In this document: one piece after another, positions 8,496-17,158 of the stretch
Layout: the number at the start of each line of letters is the position of its first letter
Position numbering within the stretch: the stretch's first letter is position 1
Origin: Pseudomonas cremoris
Lineage (GTDB): Bacteria; Pseudomonadota; Gammaproteobacteria; Pseudomonadales; Pseudomonadaceae
DNA length: 64,000 nt
NCBI RefSeq assembly: GCF_014230465.1
Contig: NZ_JAAXCY010000007.1
Location: 186,001 to 250,000 of the forward strand
Reading direction: 5' to 3'
Position numbers and translations under genes: made by a program
The notes under the pieces: model-generated
The model's input: the letters and a program-made list of their open reading frames with translations, nothing else
What the model was told of the DNA's origin: nothing
Database searches by the model: none

Positions 8496-8582
8496 TGGTG
8501 CCCGAACCCGGAATCGAACCGGGACGCCCTTACGAGCGGGGGATTTTAAGTCCCATGCGTCTACCAGTTTCGCCATTCGGGC
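8496..8582 (-). tRNA. tRNA-Leu (anticodon UAA)
   Basis: An 87-base gene including an encoded CCA end. Acceptor GCCCGAA pairs with TTCGGGC. The D-arm region GGCGAAACTGGTAGACGCA, the long type-II variable arm around CCCGCTCGTAAGGGCG and the T-loop GGTTCGATTCC are all present. The anticodon loop CTTAAAA gives UAA, so the tRNA reads UUA (and UUG by wobble). It is a solitary tRNA gene with a promoter just upstream. Confidence 0.95.
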
Positions 8583-8607
8583 GGTAGCGCGTTGTTGCAG
8601 GGTTGGG

Positions 8608-8636
8608 AATATATAGGCCCAGACGCTTCGGTGCAA
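8608..8636 (-). promoter_or_regulatory. Sigma-70 promoter of the tRNA-Leu gene
   Basis: On the minus strand TTGCAC (8636-8631) and TATATT (8613-8608) are separated by exactly 17 bp. Initiation would fall about 20 bases before the tRNA 5' end. Confidence 0.75.
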
Positions 8637-8674
8637 GGCCGAAGGGCAGCTTTCTTATACAAACATGCAGGCGA

Positions 8675-8710
8675 AAAAGCTCGATAGATCAGTGATCTAC
8701 GTAGGCTTTT
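8675..8710. terminator. Hairpin between tRNA-Leu and the coiled-coil protein gene
   Basis: AAAAGC/GCTTTT (8675-8680, 8705-8710) encloses a perfect TAGATCA-G-TGATCTA stem-loop (8685-8699). The A- and T-rich flanks make it a plausible bidirectional terminator, isolating the tRNA from the next unit. Confidence 0.45.
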
Positions 8711-8807
8711 AGAGAAAGGGCTGAGGCTTGCTACTGCGCGGGAACAAGATTCATAAATGACAGTCATAGCGATATGCCATCCCGGCAGTCTGGAAAGGAA
8801 TCAGTTG

Positions 8808-9272
8808 ATGCTCAGTGTTCGCAAGCGTTCTTGGATGATTGCTGCAAGCGTTGTGGGGTTGTTGGCCGGTACGGCTCAGGCGAGAGAGACGGTGCAATGG
8901 GGGGATTTTAGTCCGTCAGGCAGTGACAGGTTGACCGGCGCCTCGCTGGAGGCGGGGAACCTGTACGTATTGAAGACCACCAGTATCACGGTGAATGATA
9001 TCGACGGCTTGAAGTCCAGCCAGAAGCGAAACGACACCGAGCTGCAAAGCCTGAAAAGCAAACTGGACGCTCAGGATCGGGCGTTCGATGAGCTCAAGCG
9101 CAACAACGGTTCCAGCTCCAGCGCTAGCGACAGTCAACTGTCAGACCTCAAGCGCACGGTAGCTGATCAGAAAAGCACCATTGAACGCCAGAAAAGCGAT
9201 ATAGACGGTTTGAAACGCAGCCTGGACGACCTCAAACGCAGCGTTGATAGCCTGAGCAGCAAGGTGAAGTAA
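8808..9272 (+). CDS. Secreted coiled-coil protein, hypothetical
   Basis: A 154-residue protein with a signal peptide at residues 1-24 (basic start, hydrophobic core, cleavage near TAQA-RE). After a roughly 45-residue globular-looking part, the rest is heptad-rich coiled coil with repeated LKS, LKR and DLKR units. A Ser-rich break (NNGSSSSASDSQ) interrupts it near residue 105. GGAAAGGAA precedes the ATG. I do not recognise the family; an envelope scaffold role is only a guess. Confidence 0.75.
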   Translation: MLSVRKRSWMIAASVVGLLAGTAQARETVQWGDFSPSGSDRLTGASLEAGNLYVLKTTSITVNDIDGLKSSQKRNDTELQSLKSKLDAQDRAFDELKRNNGSSSSASDSQLSDLKRTVADQKSTIERQKSDIDGLKRSLDDLKRSVDSLSSKVK

Positions 9273-9280
9273 ACCGTGCG

Positions 9281-9300
9281 GGAGCGAGCGTGCTCGCTCC
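9281..9300. repeat. REP-like palindrome
   Basis: GGAGCGAGC (9281-9289) and GCTCGCTCC (9292-9300) form a tight hairpin resembling the GGGAGCGAGC core of Pseudomonas REP elements. It lies between convergent genes and may also end transcription. Confidence 0.5.
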
Positions 9301-9309
9301 ACGCCAGCC

Positions 9310-9990
9310 CTAGTAGGCACCCGCCACCGCAGCAGCACCGCTGACAATTGCAATGCCGGAACTGCTGCCCAACCGTGTGGCACCGGCCTCAATCATCGCC
9401 AGGGCAGTCGCTACGTCTCGAACGCCGCCAGAGGCTTTCACGCCGATCACCGGGCCGACCACTTCACGCATCAAACGCACATCGGCCAGGGTTGCGCCGC
9501 CATGACCGAAGCCCGTTGAAGTCTTGACGAAGGCGACGTCCAACTCCCGACAAATCACGCAGGCCTGGGTCTTCTGTTCATTATTGAGCAGGCCGGTCTC
9601 GAGGATCACTTTCAGCGGCACCGCGCCGCAGGCCTTGAGTACTTGGGCGATGTCGTTGCGGACCAAGTCCAGCAAGCCGTCGTTTAGCCACCCAATGTTC
9701 AGCACCATGTCGATTTCCCTTGCGCCGGCCTGGATTGCCAGTTCGGCCTCATGGGCCTTGGCGGCGCTGAGGCCTGCGCCCAAGGGGAAGCCGACCACGG
9801 CGCACACCAGTGATGGCGCTCCCGCCAGGCACTCGACCGCTAGCGGTACATTGGCGCTGTTCACACAGACCGACTTGAAGCCATACGTACGGGCCTCATC
9901 GCACAATTGGCGGATGCTTGCCTGGGAGGCATCGGCCGCCAAAAGCGTGTGGTCGATATAGGCGGCGAGGGACGAGGTGTCTTGGGGCAT
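9310..9990 (-). CDS. deoC: Deoxyribose-phosphate aldolase
   Basis: A class I aldolase of 226 residues that reversibly cleaves 2-deoxyribose-5-phosphate to acetaldehyde and glyceraldehyde-3-phosphate. [12 protein letters not shown] at the N-terminus, the Schiff-base lysine in [16 protein letters not shown] and the second lysine in [11 protein letters not shown] are all present. AGGA precedes the ATG. It is divergent from a DeoR regulator and a sugar-uptake operon, which suggests its product feeds that pathway rather than general nucleoside salvage; no thymidine phosphorylase or phosphopentomutase gene is in the window. Confidence 0.93.
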   Translation of the reverse strand: MPQDTSSLAAYIDHTLLAADASQASIRQLCDEARTYGFKSVCVNSANVPLAVECLAGAPSLVCAVVGFPLGAGLSAAKAHEAELAIQAGAREIDMVLNIGWLNDGLLDLVRNDIAQVLKACGAVPLKVILETGLLNNEQKTQACVICRELDVAFVKTSTGFGHGGATLADVRLMREVVGPVIGVKASGGVRDVATALAMIEAGATRLGSSSGIAIVSGAAAVAGAY

Positions 9991-10052
9991 GGCAGAAGTC
10001 CTGTGGGAGAGGGTGCTGGCAAAAGCCGGTTTGTGTTAAGTTGGATGCATTA

Positions 10053-10072
10053 AATGTGAAATAAATAACATT
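10053..10072. promoter_or_regulatory. Candidate operator between deoC and the DeoR gene
   Basis: AATGTGA (10053-10059), 6 bases, TAACATT (10066-10072) form a hyphenated dyad. It closely resembles the operator at 10960-10984. Its place in the divergent gap suggests that one of the locus regulators controls deoC and deoR. Confidence 0.5.
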
Positions 10073-10132
10073 GTAAATGGATTTTGTGAGCCGTTCTGTC
10101 ACTCGGCCGCATTCAATCAGGGTGAAAGCGCA

Positions 10133-10891
10133 GTGGATTCAAAGAAAACCGAACGAATCAAAGCCATGCACCGGGCCTTACAAGGCGAGGCGGCGGTGCA
10201 TCTGCGGAACATGGCGGCGTTGCTTGGGGTGTCGGAAATGACCCTGCGCCGCGACCTGGTGGACAACGCCCAGGGCCTGCGCCTGCTGGGCGGGCATGTC
10301 ACCCGCAGCGGCGCACCAGAGCCGGACTATCAAGTGGCTGAGCAAGACCTGCGTAACATTGCCGAGAAGCGCCTGATCGGCCAGCGTGCCGCCAGCCTTG
10401 TGCGTCCCGGCGATACGATCTTTATCGATTGTGGGACGACCACGCCGTTTATTGTCGATGCGCTGCCCGACGATCTGGAGTTCACCGCGCTGTGCAACTC
10501 CCTCAACGTGCTGCTCAAACTCCAGCAAAAGCCGCTGTGCACGGTGATTCTGTGTGGCGGCATGCTCGACCGTCGCAACCTCGTGTTCGAAAGCCGCGCC
10601 GAGGCTGGGATTATCGATGGCATCCGCGTCGCCTGGGCGTTCATCTCCGCCGCAGGGGTCAGCGCCGCCCATGGCGTGACCTGCTACAACCTCAACGAAG
10701 TGGACGTGAAACGGCGCGTCATGGCGCGAGCGCAGACCTGCGTGCTGGTGGCCGACCACAGCAAATTCGAGCAAGTGCGCGCCGCGCATTTTGCCGAGCT
10801 GGCGGATTTCCAGCGGGTGATCAGTGATCCAGCCCTGTCCAAGGCCCAGCAGCACATGATCGAGGAGGGCGGCGCTATACTGATGTTGTGA
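10133..10891 (+). CDS. DeoR/GlpR family transcriptional regulator
   Basis: A 252-residue sugar-responsive repressor. An N-terminal helix-turn-helix covers about residues 15-55 (VHLRNMAALLGVSEMTLRRDL, with the family R-R-D-L recognition helix). It is followed by a DeoR sensor domain with IFIDCGTTTPFI and a C-terminal ADHSKFEQ. Such domains bind phosphorylated sugars. The GTG start has AGGGTGAAA upstream. It lies divergent from deoC and before the uptake operon, so it is the leading candidate to bind the two similar dyads flanking it. Confidence 0.9.
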   Translation: MDSKKTERIKAMHRALQGEAAVHLRNMAALLGVSEMTLRRDLVDNAQGLRLLGGHVTRSGAPEPDYQVAEQDLRNIAEKRLIGQRAASLVRPGDTIFIDCGTTTPFIVDALPDDLEFTALCNSLNVLLKLQQKPLCTVILCGGMLDRRNLVFESRAEAGIIDGIRVAWAFISAAGVSAAHGVTCYNLNEVDVKRRVMARAQTCVLVADHSKFEQVRAAHFAELADFQRVISDPALSKAQQHMIEEGGAILML

Positions 10892-10928
10892 TTTTTATAT
10901 CGTATGTTTGGATTTTAACAAAATAGCC

Positions 10929-10957
10929 TTGACACCCTCGGGAACAAGGCATAGTTT
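10929..10957 (+). promoter_or_regulatory. Candidate sigma-70 promoter of the sugar operon
   Basis: A perfect -35 TTGACA (10929-10934), a 17-bp spacer and a weak -10 TAGTTT (10952-10957). The operator dyad begins 2 bp after the -10, so a bound repressor would cover the start of transcription. Confidence 0.6.
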
Positions 10958-10959
10958 TT

Positions 10960-10984
10960 CAAATGTGATCGCGGTTCACATTTG
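10960..10984. promoter_or_regulatory. Perfect 9-bp inverted repeat, operator of the sugar operon
   Basis: CAAATGTGA (10960-10968) and TCACATTTG (10976-10984) are exact inverted copies around 7 bases. The inner TGTGA/TCACA resembles a CRP/Vfr site, but its spacing is 7 rather than 6. The half-site AATGTGA recurs upstream of deoC, so a locus-specific repressor (DeoR or SorC type) is the better guess. Confidence 0.6.
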
Positions 10985-11045
10985 TGAGCACGGCCTCCCT
11001 GAAGGTCGCGCCCGAATCCAGACAACAATAAAAATAGGAATCACC

Positions 11046-12020
11046 ATGCTACAGATAGCCCGTAAACCTGTTCATGTGCTGTCCCTTGCTCTGGCTGTCG
11101 CGGCCTCGGTTCTGGCACTGAACGCCCAGGCCAAGGACCTGAAGATCGGTTTCAGCCAGGTCACCCTCCAATCCCCCTTCTATGTGCAGCTGCGTGACGG
11201 CGCCAAGGCCGCTGCGGCCAAGGACGGCGACGAGTTGATTTTCCTTGATGCCAACGGCGACATCAGCAAGCAGAACAACGATATCCAGGACCTGCTGACC
11301 CGCAAGGTTGACGTGCTGATCATCAATGCCGTCAACCCGGATGCGGTCGGCGCCTCCCTCGATGCTGCCAAGCGCGCCAAGGTCCCGGTGATTGCCGTGG
11401 ACCGCGCCATCAATGCCCCGGTGGCGGCGACCATCGGCCGTAACAACGCCAAGATGGGCGAGTTGTCCGGCCAGGCGCTGGTGGCAGCGCTCAAGCAAAA
11501 AGGCGTGGTCACCGGCAAGATCATCGAGATCCAGGGCGACGCCGGCGGCACCGTGATGCAAGAGCGGCGAAAAGGCTTCCACACGGCGCTGGCCGGTACC
11601 GACTTCAAGATCATCGAAGGCCCCTACAGCGAATACATGCGCGCCAATGCGGTGACGGCGATGCAAGACCTGCTGCAAGCCCACCCCGACCTCAAGGCCG
11701 TGATCGCCCACAACGACGACATGGCCATGGGCGCCCTCCAAGTGCTTAACGAAAGTGGCAAGAAAAACGTACTGGTTGCCGGTGTGGATGGGCTGTCCGA
11801 AGCCATCAACGCTATCCAGAACGGTGACCAGTATGTTGCCACCGCCCTCAACGACCCGCGCTACCTCGGCGAAGTCGCGATTGAAGCGGCGCGCGGCCTG
11901 GTGAGCGGCAAGACCATCCCGGCGTTTGTCGATGCCGGCACCAAGGTCGTGACCAAGGCCGATGCGGCCGAGATCAAGCACGACGCCACCTTCGGCGAAT
12001 ACCGTCCAGGCGCGCTCTGA
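11046..12020 (+). CDS. Ribose-type sugar ABC transporter, substrate-binding protein
   Basis: A 324-residue periplasmic-binding protein of the ribose/galactose class (peripla_BP_4 type). A signal peptide ends at about residue 26 (LNAQA-KDLK). The mature chain has typical elements: IGFSQVTLQSPFY, VDVLIINAVNPDAV, VIAVDRAI and AHNDDMAMGALQVL. The frame is open further upstream, but the ATG at 11046 gives the signal peptide directly. It is the first gene of an operon with a dehydrogenase, kinase, regulator, ATPase, permease and phosphatase. The ligand is probably a pentose, pentitol or deoxy sugar; it is not determinable here. Confidence 0.9.
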   Translation: MLQIARKPVHVLSLALAVAASVLALNAQAKDLKIGFSQVTLQSPFYVQLRDGAKAAAAKDGDELIFLDANGDISKQNNDIQDLLTRKVDVLIINAVNPDAVGASLDAAKRAKVPVIAVDRAINAPVAATIGRNNAKMGELSGQALVAALKQKGVVTGKIIEIQGDAGGTVMQERRKGFHTALAGTDFKIIEGPYSEYMRANAVTAMQDLLQAHPDLKAVIAHNDDMAMGALQVLNESGKKNVLVAGVDGLSEAINAIQNGDQYVATALNDPRYLGEVAIEAARGLVSGKTIPAFVDAGTKVVTKADAAEIKHDATFGEYRPGAL

Positions 12021-12065
12021 TACGCGCTGAACACTTGCATTGCCTATCCAACAGGGGATTTCACT

Positions 12066-13082
12066 GTGAAAGCTGCCGTCATGTACAAACCGGGTGATAT
12101 CCGGGTCGAAGACGTTCCAAAGCCTGCTGTAAAACCTGGCCATGCGTTGGTACGCGTTGCCGCGTGCGGGGTGTGCGGTTCGGATATTCCACGGATGCTG
12201 AGCAAGGGCGCCCACGTGATGCCGTTGATCTGCGGCCATGAGTTCGCCGGGTTTATCGAAGAAATCGGCAGCGGCGTCGAAGGTTATTCCATTGGTGAAC
12301 TGGTCACCGTGCCGCCGATGATCCCGGACGTCACCAGCGACCAATACGCCCGTGGTTTTCCGTCGCGCTCCGAGCAATACGACTACTTTGGCAGCCGCCG
12401 CGATGGCGCCTACGCCGAGTTCGTCAATGTGCCGCTGAGCAACCTGATCAAGGTGCCGGCGGGCATGGACCCGATTGCCGCGTCCCTGGTGGACCCTGCG
12501 GCGATTGCCCTGCACGCCATCTGGAAGGCCGAATTCAAGGCCGGGCAGAGCGGGGCGGTGGTGGGCTGTGGGCCGATTGGCCTGTTTGTGATCCAGTGGC
12601 TGCGCATCATGGGCGCCAAGGACATCGTGGCCATCGACATCGCCGAAGAAAAGCTCGCCATGGCGCGCCAGGCCGGTGCCACCCATACCTTGCTCAGCGG
12701 CGCCTCGGATGCCGACTTGCCGCGTTGCCAATTGGTGATCGAAGCGGCGGGCCACCCAAGCTCGATCAACCAGGCCGTGCAGTTGACCAAGGCCGGCGGG
12801 CATGTGGTGTTCATCGGCATCCCGACCGGCGAAGTGCCGATCAGCACCGCCACGTTCTCGCACTTCCTGCGTCAGGAGATCTCCCTGCACGGCGCTTGGA
12901 ACTCATTCTCCGCGCCGTTCCCGGGAGATGAATGGACGGCTTCCATCGACAAACTGGCCTCGGGTGAATTGCAGTGGAAATTCATGATCACCCACGACCT
13001 GCCGCTGGATGAATTGCCTTCGATGTTCCAGCGCTACGCGGACCGCAGTGAAGTGGCCGCCAAGGTCATTTTCCGTCCGTGA
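12066..13082 (+). CDS. Zinc-type polyol/alcohol dehydrogenase
   Basis: A 338-residue medium-chain dehydrogenase. The catalytic-zinc region is present (CGVCGSDIPR, CGHEFAGFIEEIGSG). A nucleotide fold carries GAVVGCGPIGLF and the Asp in IVAIDIAEEKL suggests NAD+ preference. The four-cysteine structural-zinc loop of typical ADHs is absent; similar losses occur in some sugar-alcohol dehydrogenases related to GatD. It probably oxidises an imported polyol or sugar to a keto form for the next-door kinase. GTG start after AGGGGA. Confidence 0.87.
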   Translation: MKAAVMYKPGDIRVEDVPKPAVKPGHALVRVAACGVCGSDIPRMLSKGAHVMPLICGHEFAGFIEEIGSGVEGYSIGELVTVPPMIPDVTSDQYARGFPSRSEQYDYFGSRRDGAYAEFVNVPLSNLIKVPAGMDPIAASLVDPAAIALHAIWKAEFKAGQSGAVVGCGPIGLFVIQWLRIMGAKDIVAIDIAEEKLAMARQAGATHTLLSGASDADLPRCQLVIEAAGHPSSINQAVQLTKAGGHVVFIGIPTGEVPISTATFSHFLRQEISLHGAWNSFSAPFPGDEWTASIDKLASGELQWKFMITHDLPLDELPSMFQRYADRSEVAAKVIFRP

Positions 13083-13109
13083 TCCAACGCCTTAGGCTGT
13101 GATTCGCCC

Positions 13110-13138
13110 AGCCCTGCAATGCACGCCGTTGCAGGGCT
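13110..13138 (+). promoter_or_regulatory. Intercistronic hairpin between dehydrogenase and kinase
   Basis: AGCCCTGCAA (13110-13119) pairs perfectly with TTGCAGGGCT (13129-13138). No U-run follows in the direction of the operon, so mRNA protection or partial attenuation is more likely than full termination. Confidence 0.55.
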
Positions 13139-13182
13139 AAAAACAAAAAGCGTCGGCAACCCAAGACGCAGGAGGACTACCG

Positions 13183-14703
13183 ATGACCTTGTTGTTGGGA
13201 CTGGATTTCGGAACAGGTGGGGTGCGGGCGGGGTTATACGACCTGCACAGCCACAAACTGGTGCAGGTAGCCGAGGCGCCCTACACCACGCATTACCCGC
13301 AGTTGGGCTGGGCCGAGCAAGCGCCTGCTGACTGGTGGGCGGCACTGGGCAAGGCGTGCCGGCAGTTGATGAGCCAGGCCGGGCACCCGGCCGTGGCGGC
13401 TGTGAGTGTTGCAACCACGGCCTCCACGGTGGTGGCGGCCCAGGCCGACGGCCAACCCCTGGCCCCGGCGTTGTTATGGATGGACTGCCGCGCCGCTGTC
13501 GAGTCGGCGCGCACCGCGCCTATCAGCCACCCGATGATGAACCAGGGCGGCGACGCAGTGGAGTGGTTGGTGCCCAAGGCCATGTGGCTGGCCGAGCACG
13601 AGCCAGAGGTGTACCGACGCGCCGCACGTATTTGCGAAGCGGTGGACTGGATCAACTTCCAGCTCACTGGGCGCTGGGTTGCATCCCAGCTCAACGCCAG
13701 TTGCAAATGGAACTACGACACCCTGCAACAACGTTTCCCCGTGGAGTTGTATGCCGAGCTTGGCATCCCGGAATTGGCGGAAAAACTGCCGCCGGACGTG
13801 ATCAAGGTAGGCGGGCGCATCGGGCCGCTGACTGCCGAGGCTGCCAGTCACCTGGGCCTGAGCCGCGACACGCTGGTGGCGCAGGGCGGCATCGACGCCC
13901 ACATGGCGATGCTCAGCGCCGGCACCACGGGCGCTGGCGAACTGCTGTTTATCGGCGGTACGTCGGTGGTGCAGCTGATGCACACCCCCAAGCGTATCGA
14001 CGTGCCGGGCATCTGGGGCCCTTACCCCGATGCATTGCTCGACGGCCAGTGGTTGATGGAGGGCGGGCAGGTCTCGGCCGGTTCGATCCTCAACTGGCTG
14101 GCGCAGAAGATGTTTGGCTTGGACGATGCCGGCCACCAGCAACTGATTCGCAAGGCCGCTGCGCTGCAACCGGGTTCCACCGGCTTGTTGGTGCTGGATT
14201 ACTGGATGGGCAACCGCACACCGTATCGTTCGCCGGATATGCGCGGTGCAATCATGGGCCTGTCGCTCAACCATGACCGGCACGACCTCTACCGCGCCTC
14301 GGTGGAAGCCATTGCACTGGGCTCGGCGAATATCTTTCATACCTGGCGCAGTGAAGGCATCGAGATCACCCGCGTGGTCGCTGCCGGCGGGTTCCAGAAA
14401 AACCCACTGTGGTTGCAGGCCACCGTTGACGCCACCGGCGTACCCTTTGAAATGGTGCCCCACGACAACCTCACCCTGATCGGCACCGCCGCCGCTGCCG
14501 CCTGTGCCCTCGGCGAGTTCAGCGATTTGCAGCAAGCCGCCACCGACTTCACCACGGTCGGCCGCCTGATCGAACCCGACCCCTACGCCCACGAGCAATA
14601 CATCGAGCTGCTCGGCCGTTACCGTGCTGCCACCGACAGTGTCGCGCCTATCAGTTGCAAGCCGCCGGCGAACCGTGTGCTCGGCGTAAGGCCGGCAGCA
14701 TGA
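13183..14703 (+). CDS. FGGY-family carbohydrate kinase
   Basis: A 506-residue sugar kinase that phosphorylates a pentulose, polyol or related substrate with ATP. The N-terminal phosphate loop GLDFGTGGVRAGLYD, the catalytic Asp in QGGIDAHMAML and the C-terminal FGGY-type region VVAAGGFQKNPLWLQATVDATG are present. DYWMGNRTPYRSPDMRG recalls the ribulokinase branch. CAGGAGGA lies 6 bases before the ATG. Its stop overlaps the SorC regulator start (ATGA). Specificity cannot be read from sequence. Confidence 0.9.
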   Translation: MTLLLGLDFGTGGVRAGLYDLHSHKLVQVAEAPYTTHYPQLGWAEQAPADWWAALGKACRQLMSQAGHPAVAAVSVATTASTVVAAQADGQPLAPALLWMDCRAAVESARTAPISHPMMNQGGDAVEWLVPKAMWLAEHEPEVYRRAARICEAVDWINFQLTGRWVASQLNASCKWNYDTLQQRFPVELYAELGIPELAEKLPPDVIKVGGRIGPLTAEAASHLGLSRDTLVAQGGIDAHMAMLSAGTTGAGELLFIGGTSVVQLMHTPKRIDVPGIWGPYPDALLDGQWLMEGGQVSAGSILNWLAQKMFGLDDAGHQQLIRKAAALQPGSTGLLVLDYWMGNRTPYRSPDMRGAIMGLSLNHDRHDLYRASVEAIALGSANIFHTWRSEGIEITRVVAAGGFQKNPLWLQATVDATGVPFEMVPHDNLTLIGTAAAAACALGEFSDLQQAATDFTTVGRLIEPDPYAHEQYIELLGRYRAATDSVAPISCKPPANRVLGVRPAA

Positions 14704-15674
14704 GCGCCGAATCGCTGTCACCCAAACTCACCGGGGACGCCCAGCGTGATGACCTGATGGTGCAGGTTGCCAAGCTGTACTTCGACCTGGAAAAGACCCA
14801 AAGCGAAATCTCCAAGGAAACCGGCCTGACCCGCTGGCAAGTCAGCCGTTTGCTGCGAGAGGCGCGCGATTGCGGGGTGGTGCGCATCGACATCGTCGCC
14901 CATTCTGCCCGCGTGCCCGCGCTGGAAGTTGCCCTGCAACGCCGTTTCGGCCTGCGTGAAGCGCTGGTGCTGGACGTCGAAGACGAAGACGCCCTTAACG
15001 TGGTGACCCAAGCCGCAGCGCGCTACCTGTGCAACCTGCAACCGATGCCTGCGCTGATCGGTGTGTCCTGGGGCCGCACCTTGACCAAGATGGCCCAATG
15101 GCTGACGCCGCGTTGGAACGAAGGGGTCAATGTGGTGCTGCTCAATGGCGCGATCAATACGCGCTCGACCGGCGAACCCAACCACAACGTTGCCGAACGT
15201 TTTGCCCAGGCGGCCCGTGGCCAGGCCACCTTGCTGCCGGTACCGGCCATTTTGGGGCACGCCCATACGCGTGAAGCGCTGGAGCAAGACCCGGTGATCG
15301 CCCAGGTCATGCAGCTTGGGGAGCAGGCGCCGGTCGCGTGTTTCAGCTTGGGAGAGCTGTCTGATCATTCGGTGCTGATGGAGTCCGGCTATATCGACCG
15401 TCCCCTGCTGGCCGAGCTGGAACGTCTCGGCGCAGTGGGCGACATCATGGGCCGATTTATCGGCATGGACGGCGAGCCAGTGCTGCCGGAGCTGGATGCG
15501 CGCACCCTCGGCCTGCGCCTGTCGGCCCTGCGTGAAAAAACCTGGTCGATTGCCGTGTGCGTCGGCACCCACAAGCACCGCATCGTGCACGCCAGCGTCA
15601 AGGCCGGTTACGTGAATGTGCTGGCCACCGACGCGGCGACCGCCCGCTACTTGCTGGAGCAGGATCATGAATGA
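14700..15674 (+). CDS. SorC/DeoR-type sugar-binding transcriptional regulator
   Basis: A 324-residue SorC-family regulator. A helix-turn-helix (KTQSEISKETGLTRWQVSRLL) lies at about residues 35-58. The large sugar-phosphate sensor domain carries GVSWGRTL and a C-terminal GxxK-like segment near CVGTHKHR. It sits inside the operon, overlapping the kinase stop by 4 bases and the ATPase start by 8. This locus therefore has two regulators, DeoR and SorC, an unusual duplication of control. Confidence 0.9.
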   Translation: MSAESLSPKLTGDAQRDDLMVQVAKLYFDLEKTQSEISKETGLTRWQVSRLLREARDCGVVRIDIVAHSARVPALEVALQRRFGLREALVLDVEDEDALNVVTQAAARYLCNLQPMPALIGVSWGRTLTKMAQWLTPRWNEGVNVVLLNGAINTRSTGEPNHNVAERFAQAARGQATLLPVPAILGHAHTREALEQDPVIAQVMQLGEQAPVACFSLGELSDHSVLMESGYIDRPLLAELERLGAVGDIMGRFIGMDGEPVLPELDARTLGLRLSALREKTWSIAVCVGTHKHRIVHASVKAGYVNVLATDAATARYLLEQDHE

Positions 15675-17154
15675 GTTGGCCCTGGAAATTCGCCACGTCA
15701 GCAAGCGCTTTCCGCCGAATGTGATTGCACTCACCGACGCCTCCCTCGACGTACGGCCCGGCGAAGTGCATTGCCTGCTGGGCGCCAATGGCGCTGGCAA
15801 AAGTACGCTGTTGAAAATCGTCGCCGGTGCCCATCGCCCGGATGGCGGTGACATGTCGATTGCCGGCAATCCGGTGGAGTTGAAAAACCCGCAACAGGCG
15901 CGCCAGGCCGGGATCGCCATGATCTACCAGGAGCTGGACCTGATCCCGCAGATGACGGTCGAAGAGAACCTGATGCTCGGCTATGCGCCACGGCGTTTTG
16001 GCATGATCGACCGGCGCAAGCGCAGCGCCATGGCCAAGGCTGCCTTATTGCGCGTAGGTGCAAACTTCGCCAGTACCGACCGCGTTGGCAGCCTGTCGAT
16101 TGCCAACCAACAATTGGCGGCGATTGCCCGTGCCTTGACTTGCGAGGCCAAGGTGGTGGTGATGGATGAGCCCTCCGCCGCGTTGAATGAAACCGAGCTC
16201 AAGCAGGTGTTCCAAGTGATTCGCGAGATCACCGCTGCAGGCGTTGCGGTGTTGTATGTGAGCCACCGGCTCAATGAAATTCGCGAGATCGGCGACCGCG
16301 TCACCGTGCTGCGCGCCGGGCGCACCTTGCAAACCCACGAACTGGCGCAGATCGATGACCAGGCGTTGATCGCGGCGGTGGTCGGCGAGCACCGCGATTT
16401 GCTGGAACGCAGCCCGCGCCAAGCGCCGCGCGATGAGTTGGCCTTGAATGTGCGCCGCCTGCAAGGCGCCCAGGGCCTGGACGTGCGTGAGTTGCAAGTG
16501 CGCCAGGGTGAAATCGTCGGCCTGGCCGGGCTCAATGGCGCAGGCCGCAGCACCTTGCTCAAGGCGTTGTTCGGCGTGGGACGCAACGACAGCGATGTAG
16601 AGTTGTTCGGCGAACCTTATCGCCCGCTGACCTCACGCCAGGCGATCCGCCAGGGCGTCGGCCTGGTCCCGGAAAACCGCAAGACCGAAGGCCTGCTGCT
16701 GGACGCGCCGATTTATCGCAATGCGTGCCTGGTGCATGCGCGGCACCTGCGCTGGTTCTCTCATCGCCAGGCCAAGGACCGCGCTGGCCCGGTGCTGCAA
16801 CGCTTGCAAACCAAGCTCGACAACCTGGAGCAACCGGTGCGCCAGCTCTCGGGTGGCAACCAGCAGAAAGTGGTGATGGCCAAGTGGGTGATCGACGGTG
16901 CGCGCTTGTTGTTGCTCGACGAGCCCAGCCGTGGTCTCGATGTGGGCGCCAAGGCTGACCTTTATGCCCTGGCGCGTAGCCTGGCGCAGGAAGGCGCGGG
17001 CGTGCTGGTGGCCAGCAGTGAGCTGGATGAGTTGTACGTCAATTGTGACCGCATCTGGGTCATGCACGAGGGGCGCAACGCCGTGTGTTTCGACCCATTG
17101 AGTGCCAGTCGCGACCAGATCGACCAGGCCATCCTTATTGGTAAAAGAGTGTAG
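15667..17154 (+). CDS. Sugar ABC transporter ATP-binding protein, RbsA-like
   Basis: A 495-residue tandem ATPase for ribose-class importers. The N-terminal half has an intact Walker A (GANGAGKSTLLK) and VVMDEPSAAL. The C-terminal half has GLNGAGRSTLLK, with Lys replaced by Arg as is usual in RbsA-type second domains, plus LSGGNQQKVVMAKW and LLLLDEPSRGLDVGAK. The first signature motif is weak (LSIANQQL), also common in this family. It is translationally coupled to the SorC gene and followed 5 bases later by the permease. Confidence 0.92.
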   Translation: MNELALEIRHVSKRFPPNVIALTDASLDVRPGEVHCLLGANGAGKSTLLKIVAGAHRPDGGDMSIAGNPVELKNPQQARQAGIAMIYQELDLIPQMTVEENLMLGYAPRRFGMIDRRKRSAMAKAALLRVGANFASTDRVGSLSIANQQLAAIARALTCEAKVVVMDEPSAALNETELKQVFQVIREITAAGVAVLYVSHRLNEIREIGDRVTVLRAGRTLQTHELAQIDDQALIAAVVGEHRDLLERSPRQAPRDELALNVRRLQGAQGLDVRELQVRQGEIVGLAGLNGAGRSTLLKALFGVGRNDSDVELFGEPYRPLTSRQAIRQGVGLVPENRKTEGLLLDAPIYRNACLVHARHLRWFSHRQAKDRAGPVLQRLQTKLDNLEQPVRQLSGGNQQKVVMAKWVIDGARLLLLDEPSRGLDVGAKADLYALARSLAQEGAGVLVASSELDELYVNCDRIWVMHEGRNAVCFDPLSASRDQIDQAILIGKRV

Positions 17155-17158
17155 AACC

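Noticed and set aside
8496..8582. tRNA-Leu as the border of an integrated island
   Set aside because: No phage genes, no integrase facing the tRNA and no second copy of its 3' end in the window. The only integrase is 41 kb away and paired with kfrA.
10960..10984. CRP/Vfr binding site
   Set aside because: The TGTGA/TCACA half-sites are separated by 7 bases instead of 6, and a similar half-site recurs at deoC, so a locus-specific repressor is preferred. Vfr is not excluded.
11049..12890. A 613-codon open frame on the minus strand opposite the binding-protein and dehydrogenase genes
   Set aside because: It is antisense to two clear family members and arises from GC-rich third-codon bias. It has no ribosome-binding site and no domain.
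13474..14721. A 415-codon minus-strand open frame opposite the FGGY kinase
   Set aside because: Shadow frame; the kinase motifs on the plus strand are unambiguous.
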